Assembly: GCF_029094545.1 (NCBI RefSeq)
Contig: NZ_CP117835.1
Location: 538,001-602,000, forward strand
Direction: 5' to 3'
Length of the DNA: 64,000 nucleotides
DNA from: Alkalihalophilus pseudofirmus
GTDB lineage: Bacteria; Bacillota; Bacilli; Bacillales; Bacillaceae_D
Part shown: positions 52,193 to 61,745 of the stretch, in pieces
Layout of the letters: every line of letters begins with the position of its first letter
How positions within the stretch are numbered: the first letter of the stretch is position 1
Program-made: the position numbers and the translations under genes
The notes under the pieces: generated by a model
Told to the model about the DNA's origin: nothing
The model's database searches: none
What the model saw: only the letters and a program-made list of their open reading frames with translations

Positions 52193-52322
52193 GAACTTAC
52201 ATTATTTTTGTTCGGATATCTCGATAAAGTTAAGCCTTTCTTTTACAAGTGGTTTTCTTCTATTGGATTACATGAGCAAGAGTAGTAATAATATGTGGGT
52301 AATCCACGATGGAGGAATTTTC

Positions 52323-52520
52323 ATGACACAAGGTACAGTTAAATGGTTCAACGCAGAAAAAGGTTTCGGTTTCATCGAAGTTGAAGGTGGAGACGACGTA
52401 TTCGTACACTTCTCAGCTATCCAAGGTGAAGGTTTCAAATCACTTGAAGAAGGTCAAGCTGTTTCATTTGAAATCGAGCAAGGCGCTCGCGGACCTCAAG
52501 CTGCAAACGTACAGAAGTAA
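52323..52520 (+). CDS. Cold-shock protein (CspA/CspB family)
   Basis: A 65-residue OB-fold RNA chaperone. [17 protein letters not shown] contains RNP1 (KGFGFI) and [10 protein letters not shown] is RNP2. GGAGGAATTTTC precedes the ATG at 52323; the longer open frame upstream is untranslated leader. Followed by a terminator. Which of the CspB/C/D paralogues it matches is not certain. Confidence 0.95.
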   Translation: MTQGTVKWFNAEKGFGFIEVEGGDDVFVHFSAIQGEGFKSLEEGQAVSFEIEQGARGPQAANVQK

Positions 52521-52539
52521 TAACTGAAGTACAATATAG

Positions 52540-52568
52540 AGGACTCCCTATGGGGGGTCCTTTTTTGT
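52540..52568 (+). terminator. Terminator of the csp gene
   Basis: AGGACTCCC with GGGGGTCCT and a T-rich tail. Confidence 0.85.
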
Positions 52569-52673
52569 TTTCTCTTCTGTAGACGCTTTCAATTTGGTCT
52601 TTCGGAATGTTTAGACTAGCAGTATAATAGAAGACGAAGAACATAGAGAAGAGCGGAAAAGGAGCTGGCAGAA

Positions 52674-54218
52674 GTGGAGAAATTGCAACAAAGCATGTAT
52701 GAATTAATCGTGGAAACATCAACAAACTTACCGAATGATGTACGTCGTGCGATTGCTAAGGCAAAAGCACAAGAGAATGCAGGCACAAGAGCAGCACTTT
52801 CTTTATCAACAATTACAGAGAATATTGAAATGGCAGATGAGAAAGTGTCACCTATTTGTCAGGACACAGGTATGCCTACGTTTGAAATTAAAACTCCTGT
52901 AGGCGTAAATCAAATTGAAATTAAAAAAGCCATTCATAAAGCAATGGAGCAAGCAACAGCTGATGGAAAGCTTCGTCCGAACTCTGTTGATTCCTTAACA
53001 GGTAAAAACAGCGGCAACAACCTAGGCGGCGGGACACCGGTTATTCATTTTTCTCAATGGGAAGAAGATGTGATTGATGTTCGCTTGATCTTAAAGGGCG
53101 GCGGCTGTGAAAATAAAAATGTACAGTACAGCTTGCCAGCGGAGTTAGAAGGGCTCGGCCGTGCTGGACGTGACCTTGATGGTATTCGCAAATGTATCAT
53201 GCACTCTGTCTACCAAGCACAAGGACAAGGCTGTAGTGCGGGCTTCATTGGTGTTGGAATTGGCGGCGATCGTACGACGAGTTATTCCTTAGCTAAGGAG
53301 CAATTATTCCGCACAGTAGATGATGTAAACCCGGTTGAAGACCTTAAGAAGCTTGAAGATTATGTAATGGAAAATGCGAATAAACTTGGTATTGGAACAA
53401 TGGGATTCGGCGGAGAAGCGACATTACTCGGCTGTAAAATTGGAGCAATGAACCGCTTACCAGCAAGCTTCTTTGTATCCGTAGCGTACAACTGCTGGGC
53501 ATATCGCCGTTTAGGTGTAGTTATTGATCAATCAACTGGTGATATTAAAGAGTGGTTATACAAAGATGGCGAAACAGTTGACCTAAACACGGCGAGCAAA
53601 GAAATCGCAGCAGCTGCCGAAGTACAGGAAAAAACACGTGAAGTGGTCCTTGAAGCACCAATCACAGAAGAACAAATTCGTGATCTTAAAGTCGGAGATG
53701 TTGTCATTATTAACGGAATGATGCATACAGGCCGTGATGCGATTCACCATCACTTAATGGATCATGATGCACCAATTGATTTGAACGGACAAATTATTTA
53801 CCACTGTGGACCAGTAATGCTTAAGGACGAAGAAGGAAACTGGCATGTGAAAGCGGCCGGTCCTACGACAAGTATTCGCGAAGAGCCTTATCAAGGTGAT
53901 ATCATGAAGAAATTTGGTATCCGAGCAGTAATGGGTAAAGGCGGTATGGGACCTAAGACGCTTAAAGCTCTAGAGGAGCATGGCGGCGTCTACTTAAATG
54001 CCATTGGCGGTGCGGCTCAGTATTATGCTGACTGTATCAAAGAAGTAAAAGGGGTAGACTTAATGGAATTTGGAATTCCAGAAGCGATGTGGCACCTAGA
54101 AGTAGAAGGGTTTGCTGCAATCGTAACGATGGATTCACACGGCAACAGTCTGCATGCTGATGTAGATAAATCTTCACTTGAAAAATTAGCTGAATTTAAA
54201 GAGCCGGTATTTAAATAA
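52674..54218 (+). CDS. fumA: Class I (iron-sulfur) fumarate hydratase
   Basis: Converts fumarate to malate using an oxygen-sensitive [4Fe-4S] cluster. 514 residues with the alpha and beta parts fused. Likely cluster cysteines are in CQDTGMPTF, GGCENKN and VAYNCWAYRR; the C-terminal beta domain begins about residue 325 (LEAPITEEQIRDLKVGDVV) and has KGGMG and VTMDSHGNSLH. GTG start with AGGAG 9 bases ahead. B. subtilis uses the class II enzyme FumC as its main fumarase, so this may be additional or a replacement. Confidence 0.92.
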   Translation: MEKLQQSMYELIVETSTNLPNDVRRAIAKAKAQENAGTRAALSLSTITENIEMADEKVSPICQDTGMPTFEIKTPVGVNQIEIKKAIHKAMEQATADGKLRPNSVDSLTGKNSGNNLGGGTPVIHFSQWEEDVIDVRLILKGGGCENKNVQYSLPAELEGLGRAGRDLDGIRKCIMHSVYQAQGQGCSAGFIGVGIGGDRTTSYSLAKEQLFRTVDDVNPVEDLKKLEDYVMENANKLGIGTMGFGGEATLLGCKIGAMNRLPASFFVSVAYNCWAYRRLGVVIDQSTGDIKEWLYKDGETVDLNTASKEIAAAAEVQEKTREVVLEAPITEEQIRDLKVGDVVIINGMMHTGRDAIHHHLMDHDAPIDLNGQIIYHCGPVMLKDEEGNWHVKAAGPTTSIREEPYQGDIMKKFGIRAVMGKGGMGPKTLKALEEHGGVYLNAIGGAAQYYADCIKEVKGVDLMEFGIPEAMWHLEVEGFAAIVTMDSHGNSLHADVDKSSLEKLAEFKEPVFK

Positions 54219-54234
54219 GTAATTGTTGAACATG

Positions 54235-54262
54235 AAGCTGCCTTGTACGAGGCAGCTTTTTC
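54235..54262 (+). terminator. Terminator of fumA
   Basis: AAGCTGCCT (54235-54243) with AGGCAGCTT (54250-54258), then a T-rich tail. Confidence 0.88.
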
Positions 54263-54320
54263 CTCGTTTCTGAAGTGATGCAATTCTTCCTTTAAAAGAT
54301 CTAATTATGATCAACAACGA

Positions 54321-54450
54321 CACATATCGGGCTTGAAAGGAGGCAATAGTGTATAATTGGCGCAATAAGACCAGCAAATAACACAATGACATTTCATACC
54401 CACGCAATCAGCTTATCAACAGGCGCATAAACAGTGTGAAAAAATACAAT
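54321..54450 (-). repeat. 21-bp-period degenerate repeat array 4
   Basis: CGCAAT-like words start at 54321, 54342, 54361, 54382, 54403, 54424 and 54445: steps 21, 19, 21, 21, 21, 21. It lies between fumA and pdaA, both on the plus strand. The rest of the 384-bp gap (54451-54602) holds only the pdaA leader. Confidence 0.85.
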
Positions 54451-54602
54451 CAAGTGCAGTTCAGTCACTGTACAAGTTTCGTAAGCCAAGTCCCTGATCA
54501 TCTACAATACATCCTTCCTCATATTGTCTAATCAATGAAAAGAATACATATTGCACTGCACTAGTGACAAACTAAGAAAAAAGTGAGGGAGTATGATACA
54601 TC

Positions 54603-55403
54603 ATGATCAAAAAAACAACAGTCCTCCTCTTTCTTTTCTTCGTTTGTTTCAACATAACAGCAGGCGGCATTCATGCTTACGACTCCAAAACGTATAACTG
54701 GAGCTTCAAACCTGCAAAAGATAATAAGCCTGTTACAACCGAGTCTCTATATATTCAAATGCTCGAAGATACAGGAGGCTTCTTTATTGGGGATACAACG
54801 AAAAAAGAACTGTACTTAACTTTTGATAATGGGTATGAAAATGGATACACAGAAAAGATTTTAGATGTGTTAAAAGAAAAAGAAGTACCAGCTGCGTTTT
54901 TTGTCACCGGTCATTACTTAGATTCTGCATCAGACCTTGTAGTGAGAATGGTCAATGAGGGCCATATTGTCGGTAATCACTCTTGGCATCATCCAAGTCT
55001 TCCTGAAATCGGTGAGGGAAGATTGATGGAAGAGTTAACTAAGGTAAAAAACAGATTTACAGAACTCACAGGCGAAAAAGAGATGAATTACCTCAGACCT
55101 CCTCGAGGACAATTCAGCGAACGTTCGTTAGCCTTATCTGCCAAATTAGGCTACACCAATGTATTTTGGTCCATGGCCTATAAAGATTGGGAAGTGAATA
55201 ATCAAAAAGGCGGACAGTACGCATATGATCAAATCATGAAACGAATTCATCCAGGAGCCATCATGCTGATACACTCTATTTCTAGTGACAATGCAGAAGC
55301 TCTGCCAAAAGTAATCGATGAGGCTAGAAAACAAGGCTACACCTTCAAAAGCCTAGATGACTACATGTTCAGCCAAAAAATCGAACAACTCCCATTTCCA
55401 TAA
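54603..55403 (+). CDS. pdaA: Delta-lactam-biosynthetic de-N-acetylase PdaA
   Basis: Removes the N-acetyl group from muramic acid during spore-cortex synthesis, making the muramic delta-lactam that germination lytic enzymes recognise. Signal peptide about residues 1-25. The CE4 domain has TFDNGYENGYT (metal Asp), NHSWHHPS (zinc His pair), RPPRGQFSE and GAIMLIHSISSDNAEAL, very close to B. subtilis PdaA (YfjS). 266 residues. Sporulation expression is expected. The stop codon abuts the 121-bp tandem repeats. Confidence 0.93.
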   Translation: MIKKTTVLLFLFFVCFNITAGGIHAYDSKTYNWSFKPAKDNKPVTTESLYIQMLEDTGGFFIGDTTKKELYLTFDNGYENGYTEKILDVLKEKEVPAAFFVTGHYLDSASDLVVRMVNEGHIVGNHSWHHPSLPEIGEGRLMEELTKVKNRFTELTGEKEMNYLRPPRGQFSERSLALSAKLGYTNVFWSMAYKDWEVNNQKGGQYAYDQIMKRIHPGAIMLIHSISSDNAEALPKVIDEARKQGYTFKSLDDYMFSQKIEQLPFP

Positions 55404-55773
55404 GAAAAGCGGAGGCAACTGGTTTGGCATGCGGAAATATTAGGGGGAGCGATATGAAGATGTTCTTTGTCTTCATTCGATGCACCGTTATTTCCCGCAG
55501 AACAAGGAGCTGAAGCTGGACAAAGAAAAGCGGATTGATTCGTTTAGATAGGAGGAGGCTGGAGGTTTGCCGATAAGAAGCGTTTTTTGCTTCGTTTGGC
55601 AAAGTGAAGGCACCGATAATCTGAATCAAGGAGCTGGACAATAAGAAAAGCGGAGGCGACTGGTTTGGCATGCGGAAATATTAGGGGGAGCGATATGAAG
55701 ATGTTCTTTGTCTTCATTCGATGCACCGTTATTTCCCGCAGGACAAGGAGCAGCAGCTAGACAATAAGAAAAG
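55403..55773. repeat. 121-bp tandem repeat block, three units
   Basis: Units start with AGAAAAGCGG at 55403, 55524 and 55644, with a fourth start at 55767 (steps 121, 120, 123). Each ends with an ACAAGGAGC-AGCT-GACAA type sequence. Units 1 and 3 are almost identical and form a large imperfect hairpin (GCGGAAATA with TATTTCCCGC; ATGAAGA with TCTTCAT). Unit 2 keeps the ends but has an unrelated centre with its own hairpin (GAAGCG/GCTTC). Open frames across it are not credible. Confidence 0.88.
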
Positions 55774-55810
55774 CGGATCTTTCTAGCATGAGAAAAAATC
55801 AACGCACAAA

Positions 55811-55837
55811 AAATCCCCGTCATTGACGGGGATTTTA
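55811..55837 (-). terminator. Terminator of the GAF-domain gene
   Basis: AAATCCCCGTC with GACGGGGATTT, 3-base loop; minus-strand tail TTTTTTGTG. Confidence 0.9.
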
Positions 55838-56200
55838 TTAACTGACAAGACTTTCTTGTCCGATAGCTGAAGCGATAGTTTCTAAAGTTGATACATCCGT
55901 CACGTCAAATGCTATTGGCTGACGGCTGCGAACGATCATCATTCCTGTTTCTTCTCCTGCTGCATTTTTAATTGGGAATTTTAATTCTCCGTTACATTCC
56001 CATTTTAGGTCGTCTTCTAAGCAGGAAGCGGCTACAAGCTTGTGATTTAAGTTTTCATACATATAGATCCCTACCCAATCGATATATGGAACTTGTTCAA
56101 CAAGGCTTTCCACCGTTTTATTAAAAATCGATTGAAGACTCGCACGCTTGTACACGTGAGCCATGATTTGTAAGGATGCAACATCTGTTGGTATAGACAC
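55838..56200 (-). CDS. GAF-domain protein
   Basis: A single small GAF-like domain of about 120 residues: VPYIDWVGIYMYENLNHKLVAASC and ELKFPIKNAAGEETGMMIVRS follow the GAF pattern (compare YtsP/fRMsr-type proteins), but the cysteines of methionine-sulfoxide reductases are not obvious. The start is uncertain: the GTG at 56200 is 9 bases from GGAGGAG, while an in-frame TTG (56206) and GTG (56218) crowd or overlap that site. Ligand unknown. Confidence 0.68.
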   Translation of the reverse strand: MSIPTDVASLQIMAHVYKRASLQSIFNKTVESLVEQVPYIDWVGIYMYENLNHKLVAASCLEDDLKWECNGELKFPIKNAAGEETGMMIVRSRQPIAFDVTDVSTLETIASAIGQESLVS

Positions 56201-56334
56201 GAACAATCTCTCCTCCACTAAGTGTTTCCTTAACTTATTCTAACAGAGATGAAACAGGAGCGACCTAGTAAGTTTAGGAAGAATGTACGATACATGCTAT
56301 AATAGGAGCCGGAAATGAGGACGGAGTTGATAAA

Positions 56335-57750
56335 ATGAAACAGCCATATAAACGAAATACAAAAGCCCGTGATGAAAAGCAGTCTGTTGAGTTAAAAGTG
56401 GGCCAGAAAATTCCTTTAACCATCAAGCGCCTTGGCATTAACGGGGAAGGAGTCGGCTATTTTAAACGTAAGGTTGTCTTTGTACCAGGAGCATTACCAG
56501 GTGAGGAAATAGTCGGCGAAGTGACAAAGGCAGGTGCTAGGTTCACAGAAGCTAAGATTTCGAAGATCAGAAAGAAATCTAAGGAACGAATTGAGCCACC
56601 TTGCCCGATCTATGATCAATGCGGCGGCTGTCAGCTGCAGCATATGGAATATCAGGCTACGCTTGTAAGCAAGCAAGATATTATCAGACAAGCTTTTGAA
56701 CGTCATACAAAGCTTAATATGGAGAAGCAGGTTATTCAGCCGACAATTGGCATGGAAGACCCTTGGTACTACCGAAATAAAAGCCAGCTGCAAGTTGCTA
56801 AAAAGGGCGGTCGTGTCATTGCTGGACTTTATGCGATGAATTCCCATAAGGTAATCGATTTATCAGCCTGTATGGTGCAGCATAAAGCAACAAATAAAGT
56901 AACGAGAGTAATGAAACAGATTTTATCTGATTTAAACGTCTCTATTTATGATGAGCGCAAGCATACAGGGCTTATTCGCACAATCGTTACCCGTGTTGGA
57001 TTTGAAACAGGTCATGTACAGGTCGTATTAGTGACGAATGAAAAGGAAATTCCAAGACAGAATGTATTGATTGAAGAGATTAAGAAGCGCCTTCCTGAAG
57101 TGAATTCGCTTATGCAGAATATTAACGGCAACAAGACGTCGCTTATTTTTGGAGAAGAAACCGTCCACCTAGATGGGGAAGAAGTAATTGAAGAGAAACT
57201 TGGAGATATTTCATTTGAATTGTCAGCGAGAGCGTTCTTTCAATTGAACCCTATTCAAACCGTTAAACTATATAATGAAGCAAAGCGTGCAGCGAAGTTA
57301 ACCGGGACGGAAAAAGTGGTTGACGCGTATTGCGGAGTTGGGACAATCGGCTTATGGCTTGCTGATGGGGCAGAAGAAGTTCGAGGCATGGATGTGATTG
57401 AAGCTTCTATTATCGACGCAAGAGTGAATGCCGATAAGCATGGTTATGATCATTTTACGTACGAGGTAGGAACGGCTGAAGAATGGCTGCCTAAGTGGGT
57501 GAAAGAAGGATGGAAGCCAGATGTGGTCGTAGTAGACCCACCAAGAACAGGCTGTGACGAGACGTTGCTTCGTACTATTACGGGTGTTAAACCCAAAAGA
57601 GTGGTCTATGTATCCTGTAATCCGTCTACTCTTGCCAAAGATGTTGAGTACTTGAGAACAAAAGGATATAAGGTAGATAATATTCAGCCAGTCGACATGT
57701 TTCCATGGACGGCGCAGGTTGAGAGTGTTACGGTGTTATCAAAATCATAA
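56335..57750 (+). CDS. rlmCD: 23S rRNA (uracil-5-)-methyltransferase RlmCD
   Basis: SAM-dependent methyltransferase that in B. subtilis makes m5U at two sites of 23S rRNA. TRAM RNA-binding domain about residues 18-78; four Cys for a [4Fe-4S] cluster in [15 protein letters not shown] plus a later Cys; SAM motif [16 protein letters not shown] near 330; DPPRTGC; the catalytic Cys in YVSCNPSTL. 471 residues. Counterpart of YfjO, near pdaA (YfjS) as in B. subtilis. Monocistronic. Confidence 0.92.
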   Translation: MKQPYKRNTKARDEKQSVELKVGQKIPLTIKRLGINGEGVGYFKRKVVFVPGALPGEEIVGEVTKAGARFTEAKISKIRKKSKERIEPPCPIYDQCGGCQLQHMEYQATLVSKQDIIRQAFERHTKLNMEKQVIQPTIGMEDPWYYRNKSQLQVAKKGGRVIAGLYAMNSHKVIDLSACMVQHKATNKVTRVMKQILSDLNVSIYDERKHTGLIRTIVTRVGFETGHVQVVLVTNEKEIPRQNVLIEEIKKRLPEVNSLMQNINGNKTSLIFGEETVHLDGEEVIEEKLGDISFELSARAFFQLNPIQTVKLYNEAKRAAKLTGTEKVVDAYCGVGTIGLWLADGAEEVRGMDVIEASIIDARVNADKHGYDHFTYEVGTAEEWLPKWVKEGWKPDVVVVDPPRTGCDETLLRTITGVKPKRVVYVSCNPSTLAKDVEYLRTKGYKVDNIQPVDMFPWTAQVESVTVLSKS

Positions 57751-57752
57751 TC

Positions 57753-57793
57753 AATAGCAGCCAGGATCATATATTCCTGGCTGCTATTTTATT
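57753..57793 (+). terminator. Terminator of rlmCD
   Basis: Perfect 14-bp stem AATAGCAGCCAGGA/TCCTGGCTGCTATT followed by TTATTT. Confidence 0.92.
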
Positions 57794-57879
57794 TCCTGAT
57801 AAAAAAGTCCTGTTAGGAAAAAGGATTATCGTGTTCTGACTGGGAATAAGTATGTATAAACGAATAAAGGGGGATTCCA

Positions 57880-60282
57880 TTGGCGATTCAGACGGGGGTT
57901 GGGGATCAAGCGGTTAGGACAAAGAAAAAATGGCCTAAAATTGTAGGAATTACAGCAGCTGTATTGTTCATTGTACTCATTGGGGCGGGGAGCTGGTTAT
58001 ACATGCAGGTTGTTAAGCCGCTCCCGACAATCGAGGGGGAGGTCACTCTAGAAGCTCTTGATATGCCGGTATCTGTATGGCGAGACGAGATGGGGGTTCC
58101 TCATATTGAAGCTGAAAATGAGAAGGATCTCTATATTGCTCAAGGATATGTGACAGCTCAAGATAGATTATTTCAAATGGACTTAAGCCGTAGACAAGCT
58201 TCAGGTATGTTAAGTGAAGTGATAGGTGAAGCGGCTCTTGATACGGATAAATTTTTTCGCTCATTTGGCTTAAGAAGGGCAGCAGAGGCATCAGCAGAAT
58301 TATATTCAGATGAAGCGAAAGAGGTGCTTAGCGCCTATGCGATCGGTGTTAATGCATTTATTCGTGAAGCGAAAGAAAAGGGTACCATGCCAATTGAGTT
58401 TCGAATCTTAGGTTATGAACCGGAGGAATGGTCAGAGACAGATTCTTTAACAATCGGAAAATATATGGCGTTTGATTTAGGGGGACATTGGGAAGGCCAA
58501 GCATTTAGATATTATTTAGCGCAAAAATTTTCAGAGGATGAAGCACTTGAATTGTTTCCTAGCTATCCTGACGATGGGGCGCTCGTCATTGAGGAGTTAA
58601 AAGCACATAAGCTTGAGTTAACCGATCGTTTTCTCGCAGCTGTCATTCCCGATCCTTTTAACGGGAGTAATAACTGGGTTCTAAGCGGAGATAAGACCGA
58701 GACGGGGATGCCGATTCTAGCTGATGATCCACATTTAGGATTAGCGACACCAGCCATTTGGTATGAAACTCACCTGCAGTCACCTGAACAAAATGTGACT
58801 GGCGTTATTTTTGCAGGGGTTCCAGGCATTATTTTAGGTCATAACGAAATTATTGCTTGGGGCGTTACAAACGTAGGTCCTGATGTGCAGGATCTTTATA
58901 TCGAAAGAAGGCATGATGAGAACGCTTACTTATTTGAGTATATGGGAGAGTGGGAGGAAGCAACGGTATATGATGAGCTGATTAAAGTAAAAGACGAGGA
59001 AGATGTTCATTATGAAGTCGTTGAAACAAGACATGGCCCGATCATTTCAGAATTCGCCTATGATGACGATGATGAATATGCCCTTGCCCTAAGGTGGACA
59101 GCTCATCTCCCATCACCTGAATTAGAGGCTGTGTTGAAGTTTAATAAAGCAACTGATTGGGACAGCTTTAGCGAGGCACTTGAATCCTTTCATACACCGG
59201 CACAAAATTTTGTCTTTGCAGATGTTAACGGGACGATTGCTTATCGTGCAAACGGCTTAATTCCTATCCGCTCTAAAGGAGACAGCTTAATTCCTGTGCC
59301 TGGCTGGACTGGGGAGTATGAATGGGAAGGCTTTATCCCATGGGAGGAGCTGCCGACTGTGGTTAATCCTGAACAAGGATTTATTGCAACGGCCAACAAT
59401 AAGATTGTAAATGATGATTACCCATATCATATCACTCACACATGGGCTCAGCCGTTTAGACAGCAGCGAATATATGATGTGCTTGGAAGCGGAGATACAT
59501 TTACGACAGAAGATATGAAACTGCTGCAGAATGATATTCATAATTTACAAGCAGAAGAAATGCTCCCAATATTATTAAATAGTGTAGAAGATTCTGCAGA
59601 GTTAAGGGATGAAGATCAACAGGCATTAAAACTTCTTCGCGAGTGGGATTTTAAAGACCATAAAGATTTAGGGGCGCCGCTCATTTTTCATTTATGGATG
59701 CAGCAAATTTCTGATGAGCTCTTTAAAGATCGAATTGATGAATCAATGATGGAGCTTTTTGATAATCGTGCTGGTGCAGTAGATGAATTAATCAGGCGAG
59801 CAGACCGCGGAGAGAGAAGTGAATGGATCGAAGCACAAGGCGGAATTGATCAGTTGTTGTTGACATCCTTACAAGAGACAACGAATCGAATTGTTCGGCT
59901 GCAAGGTCGTGATGCAAATGATTGGAATTGGGGAGAGTTTCATTCGGTCGCATTTGCTCATCCGCTCTCTAGTGTAGCTCCTCTTCATCTATTATTTAAT
60001 AGCGAGCCCACGCCAATGAGCGGAAGTCGCGTCACGGTGATGGCGGCAAGTTGGAATGCTGAAACCGGAAATGTTACAAATGGTGCAGGCTGGAGAGGGG
60101 TTATGGATCTTTCAGATTTATCTAGAAGTGAGCATGTAGTTGGCCCTGGTCAATCAGGTCATGTCAGAAGCCCTTGGTACCACAACCAAATAAAAGATTG
60201 GACACAAGCAGGCTATCACAAAACATTGCTCAACCCTGAAGAATACCAAACCAAAAGTAAGCATTTGATGCTGACACCATAG
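57880..60282 (+). CDS. Penicillin acylase-family Ntn hydrolase, membrane-anchored
   Basis: An 800-residue amidase of the penicillin G acylase/AHL acylase superfamily. A cytoplasmic basic start is followed by a membrane segment about residues 21-43 without a clear cleavage site, so the enzyme is probably anchored outside the cell. The alpha part carries GVPHIEAENEKDLYIAQGYV; self-cleavage would expose Ser263 in FNGSNNWVLSG as nucleophile. The true substrate, an N-acyl amide such as a lactone signal or a beta-lactam, is not predictable. TTG start with AAGGGGG. Confidence 0.87.
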   Translation: MAIQTGVGDQAVRTKKKWPKIVGITAAVLFIVLIGAGSWLYMQVVKPLPTIEGEVTLEALDMPVSVWRDEMGVPHIEAENEKDLYIAQGYVTAQDRLFQMDLSRRQASGMLSEVIGEAALDTDKFFRSFGLRRAAEASAELYSDEAKEVLSAYAIGVNAFIREAKEKGTMPIEFRILGYEPEEWSETDSLTIGKYMAFDLGGHWEGQAFRYYLAQKFSEDEALELFPSYPDDGALVIEELKAHKLELTDRFLAAVIPDPFNGSNNWVLSGDKTETGMPILADDPHLGLATPAIWYETHLQSPEQNVTGVIFAGVPGIILGHNEIIAWGVTNVGPDVQDLYIERRHDENAYLFEYMGEWEEATVYDELIKVKDEEDVHYEVVETRHGPIISEFAYDDDDEYALALRWTAHLPSPELEAVLKFNKATDWDSFSEALESFHTPAQNFVFADVNGTIAYRANGLIPIRSKGDSLIPVPGWTGEYEWEGFIPWEELPTVVNPEQGFIATANNKIVNDDYPYHITHTWAQPFRQQRIYDVLGSGDTFTTEDMKLLQNDIHNLQAEEMLPILLNSVEDSAELRDEDQQALKLLREWDFKDHKDLGAPLIFHLWMQQISDELFKDRIDESMMELFDNRAGAVDELIRRADRGERSEWIEAQGGIDQLLLTSLQETTNRIVRLQGRDANDWNWGEFHSVAFAHPLSSVAPLHLLFNSEPTPMSGSRVTVMAASWNAETGNVTNGAGWRGVMDLSDLSRSEHVVGPGQSGHVRSPWYHNQIKDWTQAGYHKTLLNPEEYQTKSKHLMLTP

Positions 60283-60287
60283 CAAAA

Positions 60288-60328
60288 AAATCCTCTATGC
60301 CATATGCAGCATAGAGGATTTTTTATTA
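60288..60328. terminator. Bidirectional terminator
   Basis: AAATCCTCTATGC with GCATAGAGGATTT, then TTTTATT; A-rich on the other side. It separates the acylase gene from the convergent 87-aa gene. Confidence 0.9.
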
Positions 60329-60329
60329 G

Positions 60330-60593
60330 CTAAGCATCTGCTTGAATCACATTTTGCTGTTTGTTTAACTCTTCAGCCTGTCTGTAAGCATCGACCATAC
60401 CCCAAATCCACATAATAGGATAAGTGATAAAACCGATAACGACGAAACAAAGCAGCGCATTAATAAATTGAATAAACATAAATAAGAGCCCTTTACCGAT
60501 TTGTCCATTGTAAATCTGCCCAAGTCCACACCAGAGTGCGCTTAATACAGCCGCCAGTCCAGCGTTTTTAAGAGGTTGAACAGGTTGTGACAT
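60330..60593 (-). CDS. Small TM2-like membrane protein, 87 aa
   Basis: Two to three hydrophobic segments: LKNAGLAAVLSALWCGLGQIYNGQIGKGLLF looks like the TM2/DUF5683-type pattern (small residues, G-x-G-x-x-Y-x-G), then a second long segment (about residues 40-68) and a charged tail. Function is unknown. GAGGCG ribosome site. Monocistronic. Confidence 0.7.
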   Translation of the reverse strand: MSQPVQPLKNAGLAAVLSALWCGLGQIYNGQIGKGLLFMFIQFINALLCFVVIGFITYPIMWIWGMVDAYRQAEELNKQQNVIQADA

Positions 60594-60763
60594 CTTATCG
60601 CCTCATTTCTAAGTTGAATAGATTTTTTTGAAAAGGCACTACATCATTATGTATGTTACGGAGCGGATAGATATTCATGCTTGTGGCGTACAAAGGAGAA
60701 ATCATTTTCTAAGTAGGGTAAACACGATATAATGAGGCAATAAAAGAAATGGAGGTGTTAGTA

Positions 60764-61666
60764 ATGGAGCGTATCCAACTAACAGAAGACCTGTCATTTT
60801 CCCGCTTTGTACATGGGTTATGGCGTTTATCAGATTGGAATTATACAAAACAAGAGACTCTCTCTTTAATTAACGAAGCAATAGAAACAGGCATTACAAC
60901 GTTTGACCATGCTGATATTTATGGGAGCTACACATGTGAGGAACGTTTTGGAGAAGCTTTAGCTCTCATGCCATCAATCCGCGAGAAAATGGAGATTGTT
61001 ACAAAATGTGGCATTGTACTGGAGTCTGAAAATCGTCCAGAGCATCGTTCCCACCATTATATTACGTCAAAAAAACATATTATTCAGTCGGCAGAAAGAT
61101 CCCTGGCCAATTTACATACGGACTATATTGATGTCTTACTTATTCATCGTCCTGACCCAATGATGGACCCTAGTGAAGTTGCTCGTGCATTCACTCAGCT
61201 AAAGAAAGAAGGGAAAGTAAGAGCATTCGGAGTATCTAACTTCAAGGATCATCAGTTGTCGATGCTGCAATCATATCTAGATGAAAAACTGGTAACAAAT
61301 CAAATTGAAGTTTCTCCTTATGAACTTGAAAATATTCATGATGGGACACTGAATGTTTGTCTGCGTGAGCGCATAGCTCCTATGGCTTGGTCACCTCTTG
61401 CAGGAGGGAAGCTATTTACAGGAGAAGATGATAAGAGTATTAGACTGCGAGAATCATTAACAAAGATCCAACAAGAGACAGGGGCAGCCTCTATGGATCA
61501 AGTCGCTTATGCATGGCTGTTGAAGCACCCAGCAAAGATCATGCCGATCATTGGATCAGGAAATATCGAACGGATTCAAGGGGCAGCTGCAGCGGCAGAG
61601 ATTGAACTGAACTTAGATCAATGGTTTGAGATTTTGCACAGTTCAATGGGCCATGAAGTACCTTAA
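60764..61666 (+). CDS. Aldo/keto reductase (YcsN/YdhF type)
   Basis: NADPH-dependent oxidoreductase of 300 residues with a TIM-barrel fold. TTFDHADIYGSY contains the catalytic Asp and Tyr; KCGI the Lys; DVLLIHRPDP the His; GVSNF and MPIIGSGNIERI the cofactor site. The ATG at 60764 follows GGAGGTG; an in-frame start five codons earlier lies within that site. The substrate is unknown. Confidence 0.87.
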   Translation: MERIQLTEDLSFSRFVHGLWRLSDWNYTKQETLSLINEAIETGITTFDHADIYGSYTCEERFGEALALMPSIREKMEIVTKCGIVLESENRPEHRSHHYITSKKHIIQSAERSLANLHTDYIDVLLIHRPDPMMDPSEVARAFTQLKKEGKVRAFGVSNFKDHQLSMLQSYLDEKLVTNQIEVSPYELENIHDGTLNVCLRERIAPMAWSPLAGGKLFTGEDDKSIRLRESLTKIQQETGAASMDQVAYAWLLKHPAKIMPIIGSGNIERIQGAAAAAEIELNLDQWFEILHSSMGHEVP

Positions 61667-61708
61667 GTTTTCGTCTGTTAAATTAAGAATGCGTCACTTC
61701 AAATATAG

Positions 61709-61745
61709 AGGATCAGTCCGTAATAGAGACTGATCCTTCTTTATT
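61709..61745. terminator. Terminator between the aldo/keto reductase and yueD-like genes
   Basis: AGGATCAGTC (61709-61718) with GACTGATCCT (61728-61737), then TCTTTATT. Confidence 0.85.

Noticed and set aside
52164-52322. N-terminal extension of the cold-shock protein
   Set aside because: The frame is open, but the segment contains the promoter and leader; the family start and GGAGG site are at 52323.
55369-55823. Overlapping minus-strand frames of 60-100 aa
   Set aside because: They follow the 121-bp tandem units, repeat each other's peptide words, and have no ribosome sites.
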